In this document: positions 9,731-18,512 of the stretch, piece after piece
Position numbering within the stretch: position 1 is the first letter of the stretch
Layout: each line of letters begins with the position of its first letter
Source of the DNA: Deferribacteres bacterium
GTDB taxonomy: Bacteria > Zhuqueibacterota > Zhuqueibacteria > Zhuqueibacterales > Geothermadaptataceae
Direction of reading: 5' to 3'
Length of the DNA stretch: 64,000 nt
Assembly: GCA_020633655.1 (NCBI GenBank)
Contig: JACKDF010000004.1
Span: 186,001-250,000 of the forward strand
Translations under genes and position numbers: made by a program
Notes under the pieces: model-generated
The model's input: the letters and a program-made list of their open reading frames with translations, nothing else
The model's database searches: none
What the model was told of the DNA's origin: nothing

Positions 9731-10927
9731 TTGAGTGAAGTGAATCGTTTAGTTTATTCGGTCGAAGTAACCGAAGATAAAATCCACATCATTCACCTCA
9801 AAGATGTCTTCGACCCTTCGACTGTTGAAGAATTCGAGCATGTCCTTGAATATTTGTTCAGCAATGAGCATTACAAAGTCGTTGTTAATCTCGCAAGAGT
9901 AGAGTTTGTAAGTTCTGCTGGATGGGGAACATGCACCAGCGTTTTGAATCAATGCCGGAATCACGGGGGAGATATCGTGTTGGTTGGTATGCAACCAGAG
10001 GTATTTGATGTCTTTATGCTGTTGGAGCTTGATACGTTCATCGAAGCCTTTCCTGATATCGACACAGGTTTGAAACATTTCAGGGCCAAATCTTATGTTG
10101 TTAATCGAGCCAATGAAATTGTGGAAACCGAGCGTGTGAAAGAAGGCAAATTGGAAAATGGCGCTGTTACCAAAGAACGATTCCAATTGCCGCCGGACGA
10201 CGAATTTGAAAACGATGAGCAGGATATTTTCGATGAAAGTGCGTCCTCCAGTTTCGATGCGGTGGAAGAAGACCAGGATGATGAACCAGATGTCTCGCTG
10301 GAGGAAACCCAGGATTTTTCTATGCTTGCCACGGATGATGATATCCCCGTGCAACGTGTCAAACCTGTGGAGCCAAAAGGCGAACGCGAACCCGTCATGC
10401 CGCGAAAACCACCAATGGATATACATGAATCGCCCATGACTGCTTCCGGCTCTGATGATACATTGGAACGTGAAATTTCACGTGGAAAGGTAGCGCGACC
10501 CGAAATGCCGCGTGAACCTCAGCCGATTCACAAGCAAGAGCCCGAAAGAAAAGAGGACAAGAAGAAATTTTTTGATACGGAGTTTTATTTCGGTCGGCCT
10601 TTGACCCCATTGAGTAATCAGAAACCAAATGTGCCCGTTCAGAAGAATACGGCTTTTACACGATCTTCGGGTTCGACATTGAGTAATCGCAGTAGCTATG
10701 CGAGCACACCGGCTCCGGGGATGAAAAGAGATCCTCTTCTGGACAGAATAATGAATGTGGTTGTGGCGAATCCTTCGCTCGGTCCCAGTGCAATTCGAAT
10801 TGAGTTGATTAAAATGGGATATGCTGATGATTCATTAACGCGGTCAATGATATTTAAGAGATTGAATGATGCTGATCTGAGTACAAGAAATAAGCGAATT
10901 GAGTTCGCACAGAACAGGCGTCGATAA
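9731..10927 (+). CDS. STAS-domain protein with long disordered linker and C-terminal helical domain
   Basis: 398 residues. Residues 1-110 form a STAS (anti-sigma-factor antagonist-like) domain. EFVSSAGWGTCTSV holds the Ser position phosphorylated in SpoIIAA-type proteins. Residues about 125-330 are acidic, proline-rich and likely disordered. The last 65 residues (from PLLDRIMNVVVANP) look like a compact helical, possibly helix-turn-helix, domain, which I cannot name. The TTG at 9731 is used as start: GAGG at 9719-9722 is 8 nt away, while the nearby ATG at 9726 runs into a stop after two codons. Its position inside the EPS locus suggests a switch controlling polymer synthesis, perhaps by the phosphatase/STAS system at 56232-58336 or another kinase. 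This is inference. Confidence 0.75.
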   Translation: MSEVNRLVYSVEVTEDKIHIIHLKDVFDPSTVEEFEHVLEYLFSNEHYKVVVNLARVEFVSSAGWGTCTSVLNQCRNHGGDIVLVGMQPEVFDVFMLLELDTFIEAFPDIDTGLKHFRAKSYVVNRANEIVETERVKEGKLENGAVTKERFQLPPDDEFENDEQDIFDESASSSFDAVEEDQDDEPDVSLEETQDFSMLATDDDIPVQRVKPVEPKGEREPVMPRKPPMDIHESPMTASGSDDTLEREISRGKVARPEMPREPQPIHKQEPERKEDKKKFFDTEFYFGRPLTPLSNQKPNVPVQKNTAFTRSSGSTLSNRSSYASTPAPGMKRDPLLDRIMNVVVANPSLGPSAIRIELIKMGYADDSLTRSMIFKRLNDADLSTRNKRIEFAQNRRR

Positions 10928-11004
10928 TACGATTTTTAGTACAGATTATGAGCGCTTCAAGTAAACAACATGGAACGACAACACGTTAAACACAGGTAAG
11001 GAAA

Positions 11005-12126
11005 ATGGGTGATTTCATTTTTAACGATGTTATTCGATCAAACCAAAATAGTGAATACTTTCTGAAAACTGCCAACAGTGAGTACGAAAATCGCATTATT
11101 TCTTCGTTTTTTCGAAATGGCACTTTAATCTCAACGCAATTTAAAACCTACGATAAAACCCTTCACGGCGAGCATTTGCTGCAGGAGACGCGCACCTATC
11201 ATGATGAGAAAAAGGCAGAGGTGCAATCGTTGTTGGGGCTATCGGAAAAGATGCGTGATTCCGAGCAGGTTGAAACAAAAAACCTGATTGGTTTAGCATT
11301 TCTTCGCCGTGGCATGTACGAAGAAGCCGTTCGAGAATTCGAAGAAGCCGCAGTCCTCGATAAGGACAATGCGCTGATATACAACAATCTGGGAAGGGCG
11401 TATCTTGGCGTTGAGCGCATAAACGAAGCGACAAAAGTATTGCGGATGGCGATTAAATTGCGTTCCCAGTTTGCAGATGTGCACAACAATCTTGGCCTGG
11501 CTTATCTGCAAAAAGAACAATGCAAAAAGGCTGTAGAATGTTTTGACAAAGCTGTTGAAATCAATACTTATTATGCAGAAGCATTCTATAATCTTGGTAT
11601 GGCGTATGTCCTTAATGCTCACAAACGTGAAGATTTCAATCTCTCCGTGAACTGCTATAGCAATGTGATGGACTATATGGAAAAAGCCATCAAAATAAAT
11701 CCTGCATATCGCAATGAGCATTTCGATCGTGCAGAGGCATTACTGCGCAATAAGGAATACGATCAAGCCTACGTGGAATTTGAGAAAGGCAAGCGTGATG
11801 TCGCTCCGGCAACCGATTTCCCATTTATTCTCGATTTCTATCTGCGTGTATTGCACAATGAAAGTAAATTGAAAAGTGGAATGGTGTTGCGGCATATCAA
11901 AGAGATTGAAAAAAATCTACGAAAATATCCCAATTATGCTGATCTCTACAACCACCTGGGTGTTGCTTATGTAATTTTGAGTAAAATCATCAACAACAAA
12001 GCATCTTTGCAGTTCGAAAAAGCTTTGGAAATTAATCCCGAGTTCGTTCGCGCAAAACGCAACCAGCGATTAGCGCAATATGACCAGAAAGGGATACAAT
12101 TACTCTTTGATGCCATATTGAAATAG
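11005..12126 (+). CDS. TPR-repeat protein in the EPS locus
   Basis: 373 residues with no signal peptide or membrane segment. Residues 90-225 contain at least four clear tetratricopeptide units (GMYEEAVREFEEAAVLDKDN, INEATKVLRMAIKLRSQF, CKKAVECFDKAVEINTYY and further copies), and another lies near the C-terminus (SLQFEKALEINPEF). The first 70 residues are a different domain rich in charged residues. TPR proteins act as scaffolds; a cytoplasmic adaptor in polymer synthesis is plausible but unproven. AAGGA precedes the ATG at normal distance. It lies between the STAS protein and the BY-kinase, all on the same strand. Confidence 0.75.
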   Translation: MGDFIFNDVIRSNQNSEYFLKTANSEYENRIISSFFRNGTLISTQFKTYDKTLHGEHLLQETRTYHDEKKAEVQSLLGLSEKMRDSEQVETKNLIGLAFLRRGMYEEAVREFEEAAVLDKDNALIYNNLGRAYLGVERINEATKVLRMAIKLRSQFADVHNNLGLAYLQKEQCKKAVECFDKAVEINTYYAEAFYNLGMAYVLNAHKREDFNLSVNCYSNVMDYMEKAIKINPAYRNEHFDRAEALLRNKEYDQAYVEFEKGKRDVAPATDFPFILDFYLRVLHNESKLKSGMVLRHIKEIEKNLRKYPNYADLYNHLGVAYVILSKIINNKASLQFEKALEINPEFVRAKRNQRLAQYDQKGIQLLFDAILK

Positions 12127-12215
12127 TTTGAATAATAAATTGAATGGACGCAATTTTAAGAATAGTCCGCCAGATTGACCTGGCATATGACCTCAACTTT
12201 GACTAAGGAATAATT

Positions 12216-12932
12216 ATGGAATTTGGTGGAAATATTCTGGATTATTTCAGGGATGAATCACCAGAAGCGACAGAATTTCGTCGCTTGCATTCAAAAATGC
12301 TTAACCTGCATGGTGGGCAGGAATTTAAAAATGTACTGATTACCAGTGCAACCATCAGCGAAGGCAAAAGTACGGCAGCAGCTCTTCTCGCGTGCACAAT
12401 CGCCCGTTATCGCGATACGAAAACGATCATCGTCGATTGCGATTTGCGCCGGCCACGTGTCCATAGTTTGTTTGGATTGCCGAAAGAAGACGGTGTTGCG
12501 GATGTGCTCACTGGAAGACGCAACCTCGATGCCTGCTTTAAGCCAAGTCCTATAGAAAATCTCCAGGTTTTAACTTCAGGTGGAGTAATTAACAATCCAA
12601 CAGAATTGTTCAACTCCCCACGAATGAAGGACCTGTTTTCAGAGATAAAATTTTATTTTGATGCTGTCATCGTCGACACGCCACCGATTATACCGGTTAC
12701 GGATTCTCTGATTTTGAGCACGGAAATGGATGGTGCTATCATGGTAATTAAGGCAGGAGAAACGAAAAAACAGATAGTTAACCGTGCTGTGGAATTAATG
12801 CGAAATTCGGGCTTGAATATTTTGGGAGTAATTGTTAATAATATGAAAGGTGTCCTACCTTATTATTACGATCACAAATATTACCGTTACGATTATACAC
12901 CTGGCACGACGACTGAAGAGAAATTATTTTAA
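12216..12932 (+). CDS. Bacterial tyrosine kinase (BY-kinase), CpsD/CapB type
   Basis: 238 residues forming a stand-alone cytoplasmic P-loop kinase. The Walker A motif is TSATISEGKST (about residues 43-53), Walker A' is IIVDCDLRRPR (about 75-85) and Walker B is AVIVDTPPI (about 148-157). The C-terminal tail carries a cluster of seven tyrosines (YYYDHKYYRYDY), the usual autophosphorylation site. Such kinases work with a Wzz-type activator to cycle polymer assembly; the probable partner is the co-polymerase at 8121. AAGGA lies just upstream of ATG 12216. The Walker A has Ser-Glu-Gly-Lys in the usual position, so activity is expected. Confidence 0.92.
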   Translation: MEFGGNILDYFRDESPEATEFRRLHSKMLNLHGGQEFKNVLITSATISEGKSTAAALLACTIARYRDTKTIIVDCDLRRPRVHSLFGLPKEDGVADVLTGRRNLDACFKPSPIENLQVLTSGGVINNPTELFNSPRMKDLFSEIKFYFDAVIVDTPPIIPVTDSLILSTEMDGAIMVIKAGETKKQIVNRAVELMRNSGLNILGVIVNNMKGVLPYYYDHKYYRYDYTPGTTTEEKLF

Positions 12933-12981
12933 CCGTAATGGTGCAGGTACGTTGTTTAATCTTTAGCTGGGAGTATGTCGA

Positions 12982-13944
12982 ATGGCGAAGTATTTGGTTA
13001 CTGGAGGTGCCGGGTTCATTGGTTCCAATCTTACACACAAAATTCTTGCAAATGGGGATAGCGCCCGCGTTCTCGATAATTTAAGTACAGGTCGGTTGGA
13101 AAACCTCGAGGATGCAAAGGGTGATTTTGAGTTTATTAATGGCGATATTTGCGATTTATCCACGGTGATGCAAGCCGCTGAAGGTGTCGATTATATTCTG
13201 CACCAGGCTGCATTGCCATCGGTTCAGCGTTCCGTTGAAAATCCGCTCGCTTCTAATGAAAATAATGTAAACGGCACGCTTAATGTTTTAATGGCAGCCC
13301 GTGAATATAATGTAAAACGCTACGTTATGGCATCGAGTTCTTCGGTTTATGGAAACACGCCAACGTTGCCAAAGGTAGAAAGCATGCCGACAATGCCGCT
13401 TTCTCCCTATGCTGTTTCCAAACTTGCTGCCGAAAGATACGCCATGAGTTTTCATACAGTTTATGGTGTGCCGACAGTGGCTTTTCGCTATTTCAACGTC
13501 TTTGGTCCACGCCAGGATCCCAACTCCCATTATGCCGCAGTGATTCCATTGTTTATCAATGCACTATTAAACCATGAATCACCAATTGTTCATGGTGATG
13601 GTGAGCAGTCACGCGATTTTACGTTTATCGATAATGTCGTATATGGAAATTTATTAGCCTGCGAAAGTGATGCTGCTTCCGGGAATGCGATGAATCTCGC
13701 TTGCGGTGACCGCATCACTCTAAATGAACTTCTCGAAAAACTTGAGAATATAATCGGTGTGAAAGCCAATGCGAAATATGTTGATAATCGCAAAGGCGAT
13801 GTAAAACACTCTCAGGCAGGAATCGAATTAGCTCGAAAACTCATGAAATTCGAACCGCAGGTTTTGTTTGATGAAGGACTTCAAAAAACTGTTGAATATT
13901 ATCAATCTCTTATGCATTCGGCAAAGGTCGAAGCAGTCGCCTAA
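12982..13944 (+). CDS. NAD-dependent nucleotide-sugar epimerase (UDP-GlcNAc 4-epimerase, WbpP/TviC-like)
   Basis: 320 residues of extended short-chain dehydrogenase fold. It has the Rossmann motif GGAGFIGS at the N-terminus, the catalytic Ser region ASSSSVYG, and the YAVSK (YxxxK) motif. HQAALPSVQRSVENP and NVFGPRQDPNSHYAAVIP resemble the WbpP/TviC group that interconverts UDP-GlcNAc and UDP-GalNAc, so an N-acetylhexosamine in the polymer is likely. A UDP-glucose 4-epimerase specificity is not excluded. It should supply precursor sugar in the cytoplasm for the glycosyltransferases downstream. Confidence 0.85.
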   Translation: MAKYLVTGGAGFIGSNLTHKILANGDSARVLDNLSTGRLENLEDAKGDFEFINGDICDLSTVMQAAEGVDYILHQAALPSVQRSVENPLASNENNVNGTLNVLMAAREYNVKRYVMASSSSVYGNTPTLPKVESMPTMPLSPYAVSKLAAERYAMSFHTVYGVPTVAFRYFNVFGPRQDPNSHYAAVIPLFINALLNHESPIVHGDGEQSRDFTFIDNVVYGNLLACESDAASGNAMNLACGDRITLNELLEKLENIIGVKANAKYVDNRKGDVKHSQAGIELARKLMKFEPQVLFDEGLQKTVEYYQSLMHSAKVEAVA

Positions 13945-14029
13945 ATATCAAATTTAATTTTGTCACGGACGACAAAAGTTATTGGGGCAGGGATGTCGAA
14001 ACTTCAAACTTCACCGGATACAGGCATCA

Positions 14030-14929
14030 ATGAGTATAAACAACGCGATTACGGTGGATGTCGAAGACTGGTTTCAGGTCTCACTTTTCCGACATCATAT
14101 CAATAATTCTGATTGGGATAAGATGGAGAGTACGGTAACGGATAATACGGTCCGTATTCTCAATCTTTTCTCCCGCTATAATGTAAAAGCCACCTTTTTT
14201 GTTCTTGGTTGGGTCGCAGAACGTTACCCTGAGCTGGTGGTTGCCATGCAGGAGAATGGCCACGAGGTGGCATCCCATGGTTATGGCCACCAAATGGTTT
14301 TCGATCAGTCACCGGATCAATTTCAGGAAGACGTCGGCCGATCTATCGAAATTTTAGAGGCGATTACCGGTGAAAAAGTCCGTGGTTATCGGGCGCCAAG
14401 TTATTCCATCACCCGGGACACGCTTTGGGCTCTTGAAAAGCTCGTCGATTTGGGTATTGAGTACGATTCCAGTATTTTCCCAATCCGACATGATGTCTAT
14501 GGCGTTGAAGATGCACCGCGATTTCCCTTTAAAATCAGCATTGAAAACAAAAATAATATCATAGAATTTCCCATCTCCACTACAAAAATAATCGGTAAAA
14601 ATATCCCCATTGCGGGTGGTGGTTATTTGCGTTTATGGCCATACTGGTTTTTTAAACAGGGCATCAAAAGGGTCAATAAAGGTGGTGAGCCGACGATTAT
14701 TTATTTTCATCCATGGGAAATCGATCCTCATCTTCCACGAATCAATGTGGGAAATATGAAGCATTTGCGCCATTACGGCAACCTGTCCCTGATGGAAGAT
14801 CGCATCCAGTCTTTGCTCCAGCATTTCAAATTTACCACAGTCTGGAATGTGTTGCAAAGTCGGGACGAATTCGAACTTTGGCCAGAGACAAAGCCGGAAT
14901 GGAATTCATACGCAAAAATGGTGCAATGA
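14030..14929 (+). CDS. XrtA-type polysaccharide deacetylase (NodB fold, DUF3473)
   Basis: 299 residues. The start ITVDVEDWFQVSLF, the internal HEVASHGYGHQ zinc-binding region, the GYRAPSYSI motif and the IIYFHPWEIDP segment match the deacetylase family linked to XrtA/PEP-CTERM exopolysaccharide loci (TIGR03006-like). It should remove acetyl groups from polymer or precursors; no signal peptide is visible. ATG 14030 is preferred because the conserved family start follows immediately. A longer frame from TTG 13982 adds 16 residues without family similarity. The next gene is also of an XrtA-associated family. Confidence 0.85.
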   Translation: MSINNAITVDVEDWFQVSLFRHHINNSDWDKMESTVTDNTVRILNLFSRYNVKATFFVLGWVAERYPELVVAMQENGHEVASHGYGHQMVFDQSPDQFQEDVGRSIEILEAITGEKVRGYRAPSYSITRDTLWALEKLVDLGIEYDSSIFPIRHDVYGVEDAPRFPFKISIENKNNIIEFPISTTKIIGKNIPIAGGGYLRLWPYWFFKQGIKRVNKGGEPTIIYFHPWEIDPHLPRINVGNMKHLRHYGNLSLMEDRIQSLLQHFKFTTVWNVLQSRDEFELWPETKPEWNSYAKMVQ

Positions 14930-14973
14930 TTCTATTACCTCTCAAAGACTAGTATCTATTCTAATTTGGCTCC

Positions 14974-15999
14974 ATGAAAATCGAACATCTTACTTCAACC
15001 AATGGTGCGGCAGAGGAGTATATCCGGTCTGCCGCAGATGGTAAAATATATCATTTACCAGCTATTCAGCAGTTAATTCAAGAGACTTTCGGCCACGAAA
15101 CGTTCTATTTGCAAGCCCTTGAAGCCGGTGAGGTCTGCGGTGTCCTGCCATTGGTGCACATGAAAAACCGCATCTTTGGCAATTTCATAATCTCCGTTCC
15201 ATTTTTTAATTATGGTGGTGTTTGTGCGAGCAACGCTTCGGTGCGAAATGAATTGCTGGAGGAGGCGATTGCAATCACGCGTAAGCAGCAGGCGAGCCAT
15301 TTGGAATTACGCCACGTCGACAGGCATTTTGAAAATTTGCCGGGAAAAAGTCATAAAGTTGCTATGATTCTTGACTTGCCGGAAACTGAAGAATTGCTCT
15401 GGGAGAGTTTCAAATCCAAATTGCGCAGTCAGATTCGCAAGCCGGAAAAGGAAGGCTTGACCATTCGCATTGGCAAAGAAGAGTTGTTGGAAGATTATTA
15501 TAAAATTTTTTCCGTAAACATGCGGGATCTCGGTACTCCTGTCTATTCGATAAAACTATTTGCCAACATGTTGCGTTATTTTCCCCAAAATGCCTGGATT
15601 GTTGCGGCGTATAAGGAGAACGTAGCGGTGGCTGCTGGTTTTGTTCTCGGTTTTGGGGACACGATGGAAATCCCCTGGGCTTCTTCACTGCGGGAATATA
15701 ACCGGCTTGCCGGCAACATGATGATGTATTGGCATTCTTTAAAATTGGCCATTGATCAAGGCTATAAAAAGTTCGATTTCGGCCGCAGCACGCCAAATGA
15801 AGGCACGTATAAATTCAAAGCCCAATGGGGGGCAGAGCCACTGCCGCTCAATTGGGAATACTGGCTGGCCGATGGTGATCAGATGCCGGATATCAGCCCG
15901 AATAATGCCAAATACCAGGCGGCGATTAAAATCTGGCAGAAAATCCCGCTGCCGATTACAAAATTCCTCGGGCCGGCGATTGTGAAGAATATACCGTAA
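14974..15999 (+). CDS. FemAB-like protein of the XrtA/PEP-CTERM-associated family
   Basis: 341 residues with a double GNAT (FemAB) fold. Segments such as FGNFIISVPFFNYGGV, LRSQIRKPEKEGL, NMRDLGTPVYS, LEIPWASSLREYNRLAGN and FDFGRSTPNEGTYKFK follow the XrtA-associated FemAB family closely (TIGR03019-like). Classical FemAB proteins use aminoacyl-tRNA to add amino acids to peptidoglycan. The role of the XrtA-associated members is not established; amino-acylation of a polysaccharide is one idea. The ATG at 14974 starts 44 bp after the deacetylase. No exosortase is found in the window. Confidence 0.85.
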   Translation: MKIEHLTSTNGAAEEYIRSAADGKIYHLPAIQQLIQETFGHETFYLQALEAGEVCGVLPLVHMKNRIFGNFIISVPFFNYGGVCASNASVRNELLEEAIAITRKQQASHLELRHVDRHFENLPGKSHKVAMILDLPETEELLWESFKSKLRSQIRKPEKEGLTIRIGKEELLEDYYKIFSVNMRDLGTPVYSIKLFANMLRYFPQNAWIVAAYKENVAVAAGFVLGFGDTMEIPWASSLREYNRLAGNMMMYWHSLKLAIDQGYKKFDFGRSTPNEGTYKFKAQWGAEPLPLNWEYWLADGDQMPDISPNNAKYQAAIKIWQKIPLPITKFLGPAIVKNIP

Positions 16000-16156
16000 C
16001 CGTTTTAAGGTTTGAATGTGTGAAAGTTTGAACGTATTGATGTTCAAACATATGATCTGCTTATTCATAAATCACGAGATCAGTCAGGGGATGTCCCCTG
16101 CCAATCACGAACACGACGCAAAGCATAAATAGAGCACACTAAAAAGGAAATCATCT

Positions 16157-17299
16157 GTGGAATGGCTGCTTTGGTTTAGTATTGCAACAATAATATATGT
16201 CTATGCCGGATACCCGGTACTTTTACTGCTCATGCAGAAACTTGGCCGCAGCAAACCGGTGCAAAAGCGTGAGGTGGAACCAACAGTTGCATTGGTCATT
16301 TCCGCTTATAACGAAGAAGATGTTATTGCGGGCAAGTTGGATAATTCACTAGCCCTTGATTATCCGCAGGATAAACTGCAAATCGTTGTGATCTCCGATT
16401 GTTCAGAGGACCGGACAGATGAAATTGTCACCTCTTACGAAGCTGAAAACGTCCGGCTTTTCCGGTTGCAGGACAGGGGAGGGAAGACGGTTGGATTGAA
16501 TCAGGTAGTTCCGCAATTGGATGCTGAAATCGTCATTTTTTCGGATGCGAATGCAATGTATGACAAAGGCGTGGTTCGCAAGGTCGTACAAAATTTTGCC
16601 GATGCAGGGGTTGGCGTCGTGACTGGCGAGTCCCGTTATGCCATCGATGAGGGCGATAGCTCCACCGAAAATGAAAATTTGTACTGGCGCTATGAATTAG
16701 CGTTGAAAAAAATGGAGAGCGGTCTCGGCAGTCTCGTGGGTGGAGATGGGGCAATCTACTCTATCCGTCGATCTCTTTATCGACCGATGAAAGCTTCCGA
16801 TTTGTCGGATTTCGTCAATCCATTGCAAATTGTCAGCATGGGTTATCGTAATATTTATGAAGCCGAGGCTTTTTCCTATGAAAAAGGTGGAGAAAGTTTT
16901 GACAAAGAATTCCGGCGCAAAGTGCGAATCGTGAACCGCGCCTGGCGCGGCATGATGACCATGCGTCGCTTACTAAATCCTTTTAGATTCGGCTTCTTTG
17001 CAGTGCAGGCCTGGTCCCATAAACTTTTGCGCTGGCTGGTTCCCGTTTTTATGATTTTGGCATTTGCAAGCAATGTGCTGTTGCTTGGTACCAGTTCTTT
17101 TTATAATGGTTTGTTGGTTTTGCAGACAGCATTTTATTTATTGGCGATTGTCGGTCGAATGCAACAAGGCCGTGATAATACGCCGGCTTTGTTTTATATA
17201 CCTTATTATTTCTCTTTGGTGAATTTTGCCAGTTTAAAAGGCATTATCGAGAATTATACCGGCCATACATACACCGTTTGGAATACTGTAAGGCAGTGA
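16157..17299 (+). CDS. Membrane glycosyltransferase family 2
   Basis: 380 residues. An N-terminal hydrophobic helix (WLLWFSIATIIYVYAGY) is followed by a GT-A domain. The nucleotide-sugar binding start is VALVISAYNEED, with VVISDCSEDRTDE, a FSDANAMYD (DxD-like) motif and VVGGDGAIYSIRRSLY-like acceptor region before the C-terminal membrane helices (about residues 285-345). It resembles processive or EpsF/HAS-like inner-membrane glycosyltransferases and should add a sugar to the lipid-linked repeat or growing polymer. The GTG at 16157 is the start, with AGGA 8 nt upstream; the close ATG at 16162 is out of frame. Confidence 0.85.
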   Translation: MEWLLWFSIATIIYVYAGYPVLLLLMQKLGRSKPVQKREVEPTVALVISAYNEEDVIAGKLDNSLALDYPQDKLQIVVISDCSEDRTDEIVTSYEAENVRLFRLQDRGGKTVGLNQVVPQLDAEIVIFSDANAMYDKGVVRKVVQNFADAGVGVVTGESRYAIDEGDSSTENENLYWRYELALKKMESGLGSLVGGDGAIYSIRRSLYRPMKASDLSDFVNPLQIVSMGYRNIYEAEAFSYEKGGESFDKEFRRKVRIVNRAWRGMMTMRRLLNPFRFGFFAVQAWSHKLLRWLVPVFMILAFASNVLLLGTSSFYNGLLVLQTAFYLLAIVGRMQQGRDNTPALFYIPYYFSLVNFASLKGIIENYTGHTYTVWNTVRQ

Positions 17300-17359
17300 A
17301 AATTTTGATGTCCAGTACTTTAATTAGTTTTAAATTTGTAACTGTTTAGCCTGACTTGG

Positions 17360-17450
17360 AGAGAAATGGTCCCTGAGCCTGTCGAAGGACCCATTTCTCT
17401 TGTGTCGTAGCGCCACTCCCGCTTCCACAAGCTCAGCGTCCGCTAGTGGC
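17360..17450. repeat. Palindromic intergenic repeat with CTGAGCCTGTCGAAG core
   Basis: Two adjacent hairpins fill this 184-bp gap. The first pairs AGAGAAATGGTCC (17360-17372) with GGACCCATTTCTCT (17387-17400) around CTGAGCCTGTCGAA. The second pairs GCCACT (17412-17417) with AGTGGC (17445-17450). The core resembles part of the 150-bp repeats at 42368 and 55811 (CTTCGACAGNCTC), so they may be related. Confidence 0.55.
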
Positions 17451-17483
17451 TCAATAAGAACTTAAATATTGGTTGTTTAGTCT

Positions 17484-18497
17484 ATGGTTGTTATTCGATT
17501 TCTAAAAATGAAAGTGTCTTTATTGCTGAAGACCATGTTGTTTTATTGTGGTTTTTTTGCTGTGAAACGCTCTCTCTGGCCTCATAAAAAGATCGCTATT
17601 TTGCGTTATCATGCTGTTGTGGAACGGACAAAAAATGATTATACCAGCCCTTCCATCGCTATTTCGCCAAAACAATTTGAACGGCATGTTCGTTATTTTG
17701 CGAGGAAATACAATGTTATTTCCCTGGATCAGGCTGTTGCCCTTTTGCAAAGCAAAGCCGAATTGCCCGCTAATTCTGTCGTTTTTACATTTGATGATGG
17801 CTATGCCGACAATTATCTCGCCTATCAAATATTGAAAAAATACCAGGCCTCCGGTACTATTTATCTTACAGCGCACGCAATTGACCGTCGTGAGCATTTC
17901 TGGCTTTCGGAAGTCACGATGCGTATTTTAAAAAGCAGTGCACAATCTTTTGCGATTGAACATGCCGGAGAAAAATCGACTTACCCGTTGACGAATATCG
18001 TTAAACGTTGGCGTGCGGTGCGCGCAATGGTCCGTCTCATTAAAAGCAATGATCGCACGGTACGTGAATCTGTGCGAGGACAATTAGCGAAACAGTTGGA
18101 CATTCCAGGATTTCAGAGCAAAATGGAAAATCTGATGCTCACCTGGGAGCAGATCCATGAGATGCAGGAAAATGGGATGATCTTCGGCGCGCATACATTA
18201 ACCCACCTTAACCTGCCCAATGCCGGCGCAGCGGATGCACGTAAAGAAATTGCGGAATGCAAGACTTTTATGGAAGAAAAATTGGGGATTCCCGTGATAC
18301 ATTTTTCTTATCCCAATAGCGGACCTTATGAGTATTTTACACCGGAAGTACGCAATATGGTGGAACAAAGTGAATACATTTCGGCTGTAACAAGCGCCGC
18401 GGGTTTTGCCGAGTCAAATAATGATTTTTTTGCTATAAAGAGAGTGCGGACAGTTCCCTCACTGATTGAAACCGTTGCCGGAATAGAATTAGGCTAA
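17484..18497 (+). CDS. Polysaccharide deacetylase, NodB fold (second in the locus)
   Basis: 337 residues. Motifs are VVFTFDDGYADNYL (motif 1 with the catalytic Asp and metal Asp) near residues 95-105 and GAHTLTHLNL (metal-binding His pair) near 230-240, with FSYPNSGPYEYF late in the protein. The N-terminal stretch (SLLLKTMLFYCGFFAV) is hydrophobic and could anchor it in the membrane. It belongs to the general carbohydrate esterase 4 family and differs from the XrtA-type deacetylase at 14030, so the locus codes for two distinct deacetylases. Start uncertain: ATG 17484 or ATG 17508 (both lack a strong ribosome site). Confidence 0.85.
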   Translation: MVVIRFLKMKVSLLLKTMLFYCGFFAVKRSLWPHKKIAILRYHAVVERTKNDYTSPSIAISPKQFERHVRYFARKYNVISLDQAVALLQSKAELPANSVVFTFDDGYADNYLAYQILKKYQASGTIYLTAHAIDRREHFWLSEVTMRILKSSAQSFAIEHAGEKSTYPLTNIVKRWRAVRAMVRLIKSNDRTVRESVRGQLAKQLDIPGFQSKMENLMLTWEQIHEMQENGMIFGAHTLTHLNLPNAGAADARKEIAECKTFMEEKLGIPVIHFSYPNSGPYEYFTPEVRNMVEQSEYISAVTSAAGFAESNNDFFAIKRVRTVPSLIETVAGIELG

Positions 18498-18512
18498 TCG
18501 AACAAGGACAGT

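Noticed and set aside
12144..12206. 20-codon ORF ending just before the BY-kinase
   Set aside because: No ribosome site and no aromatic or other marked codon bias; probably chance.
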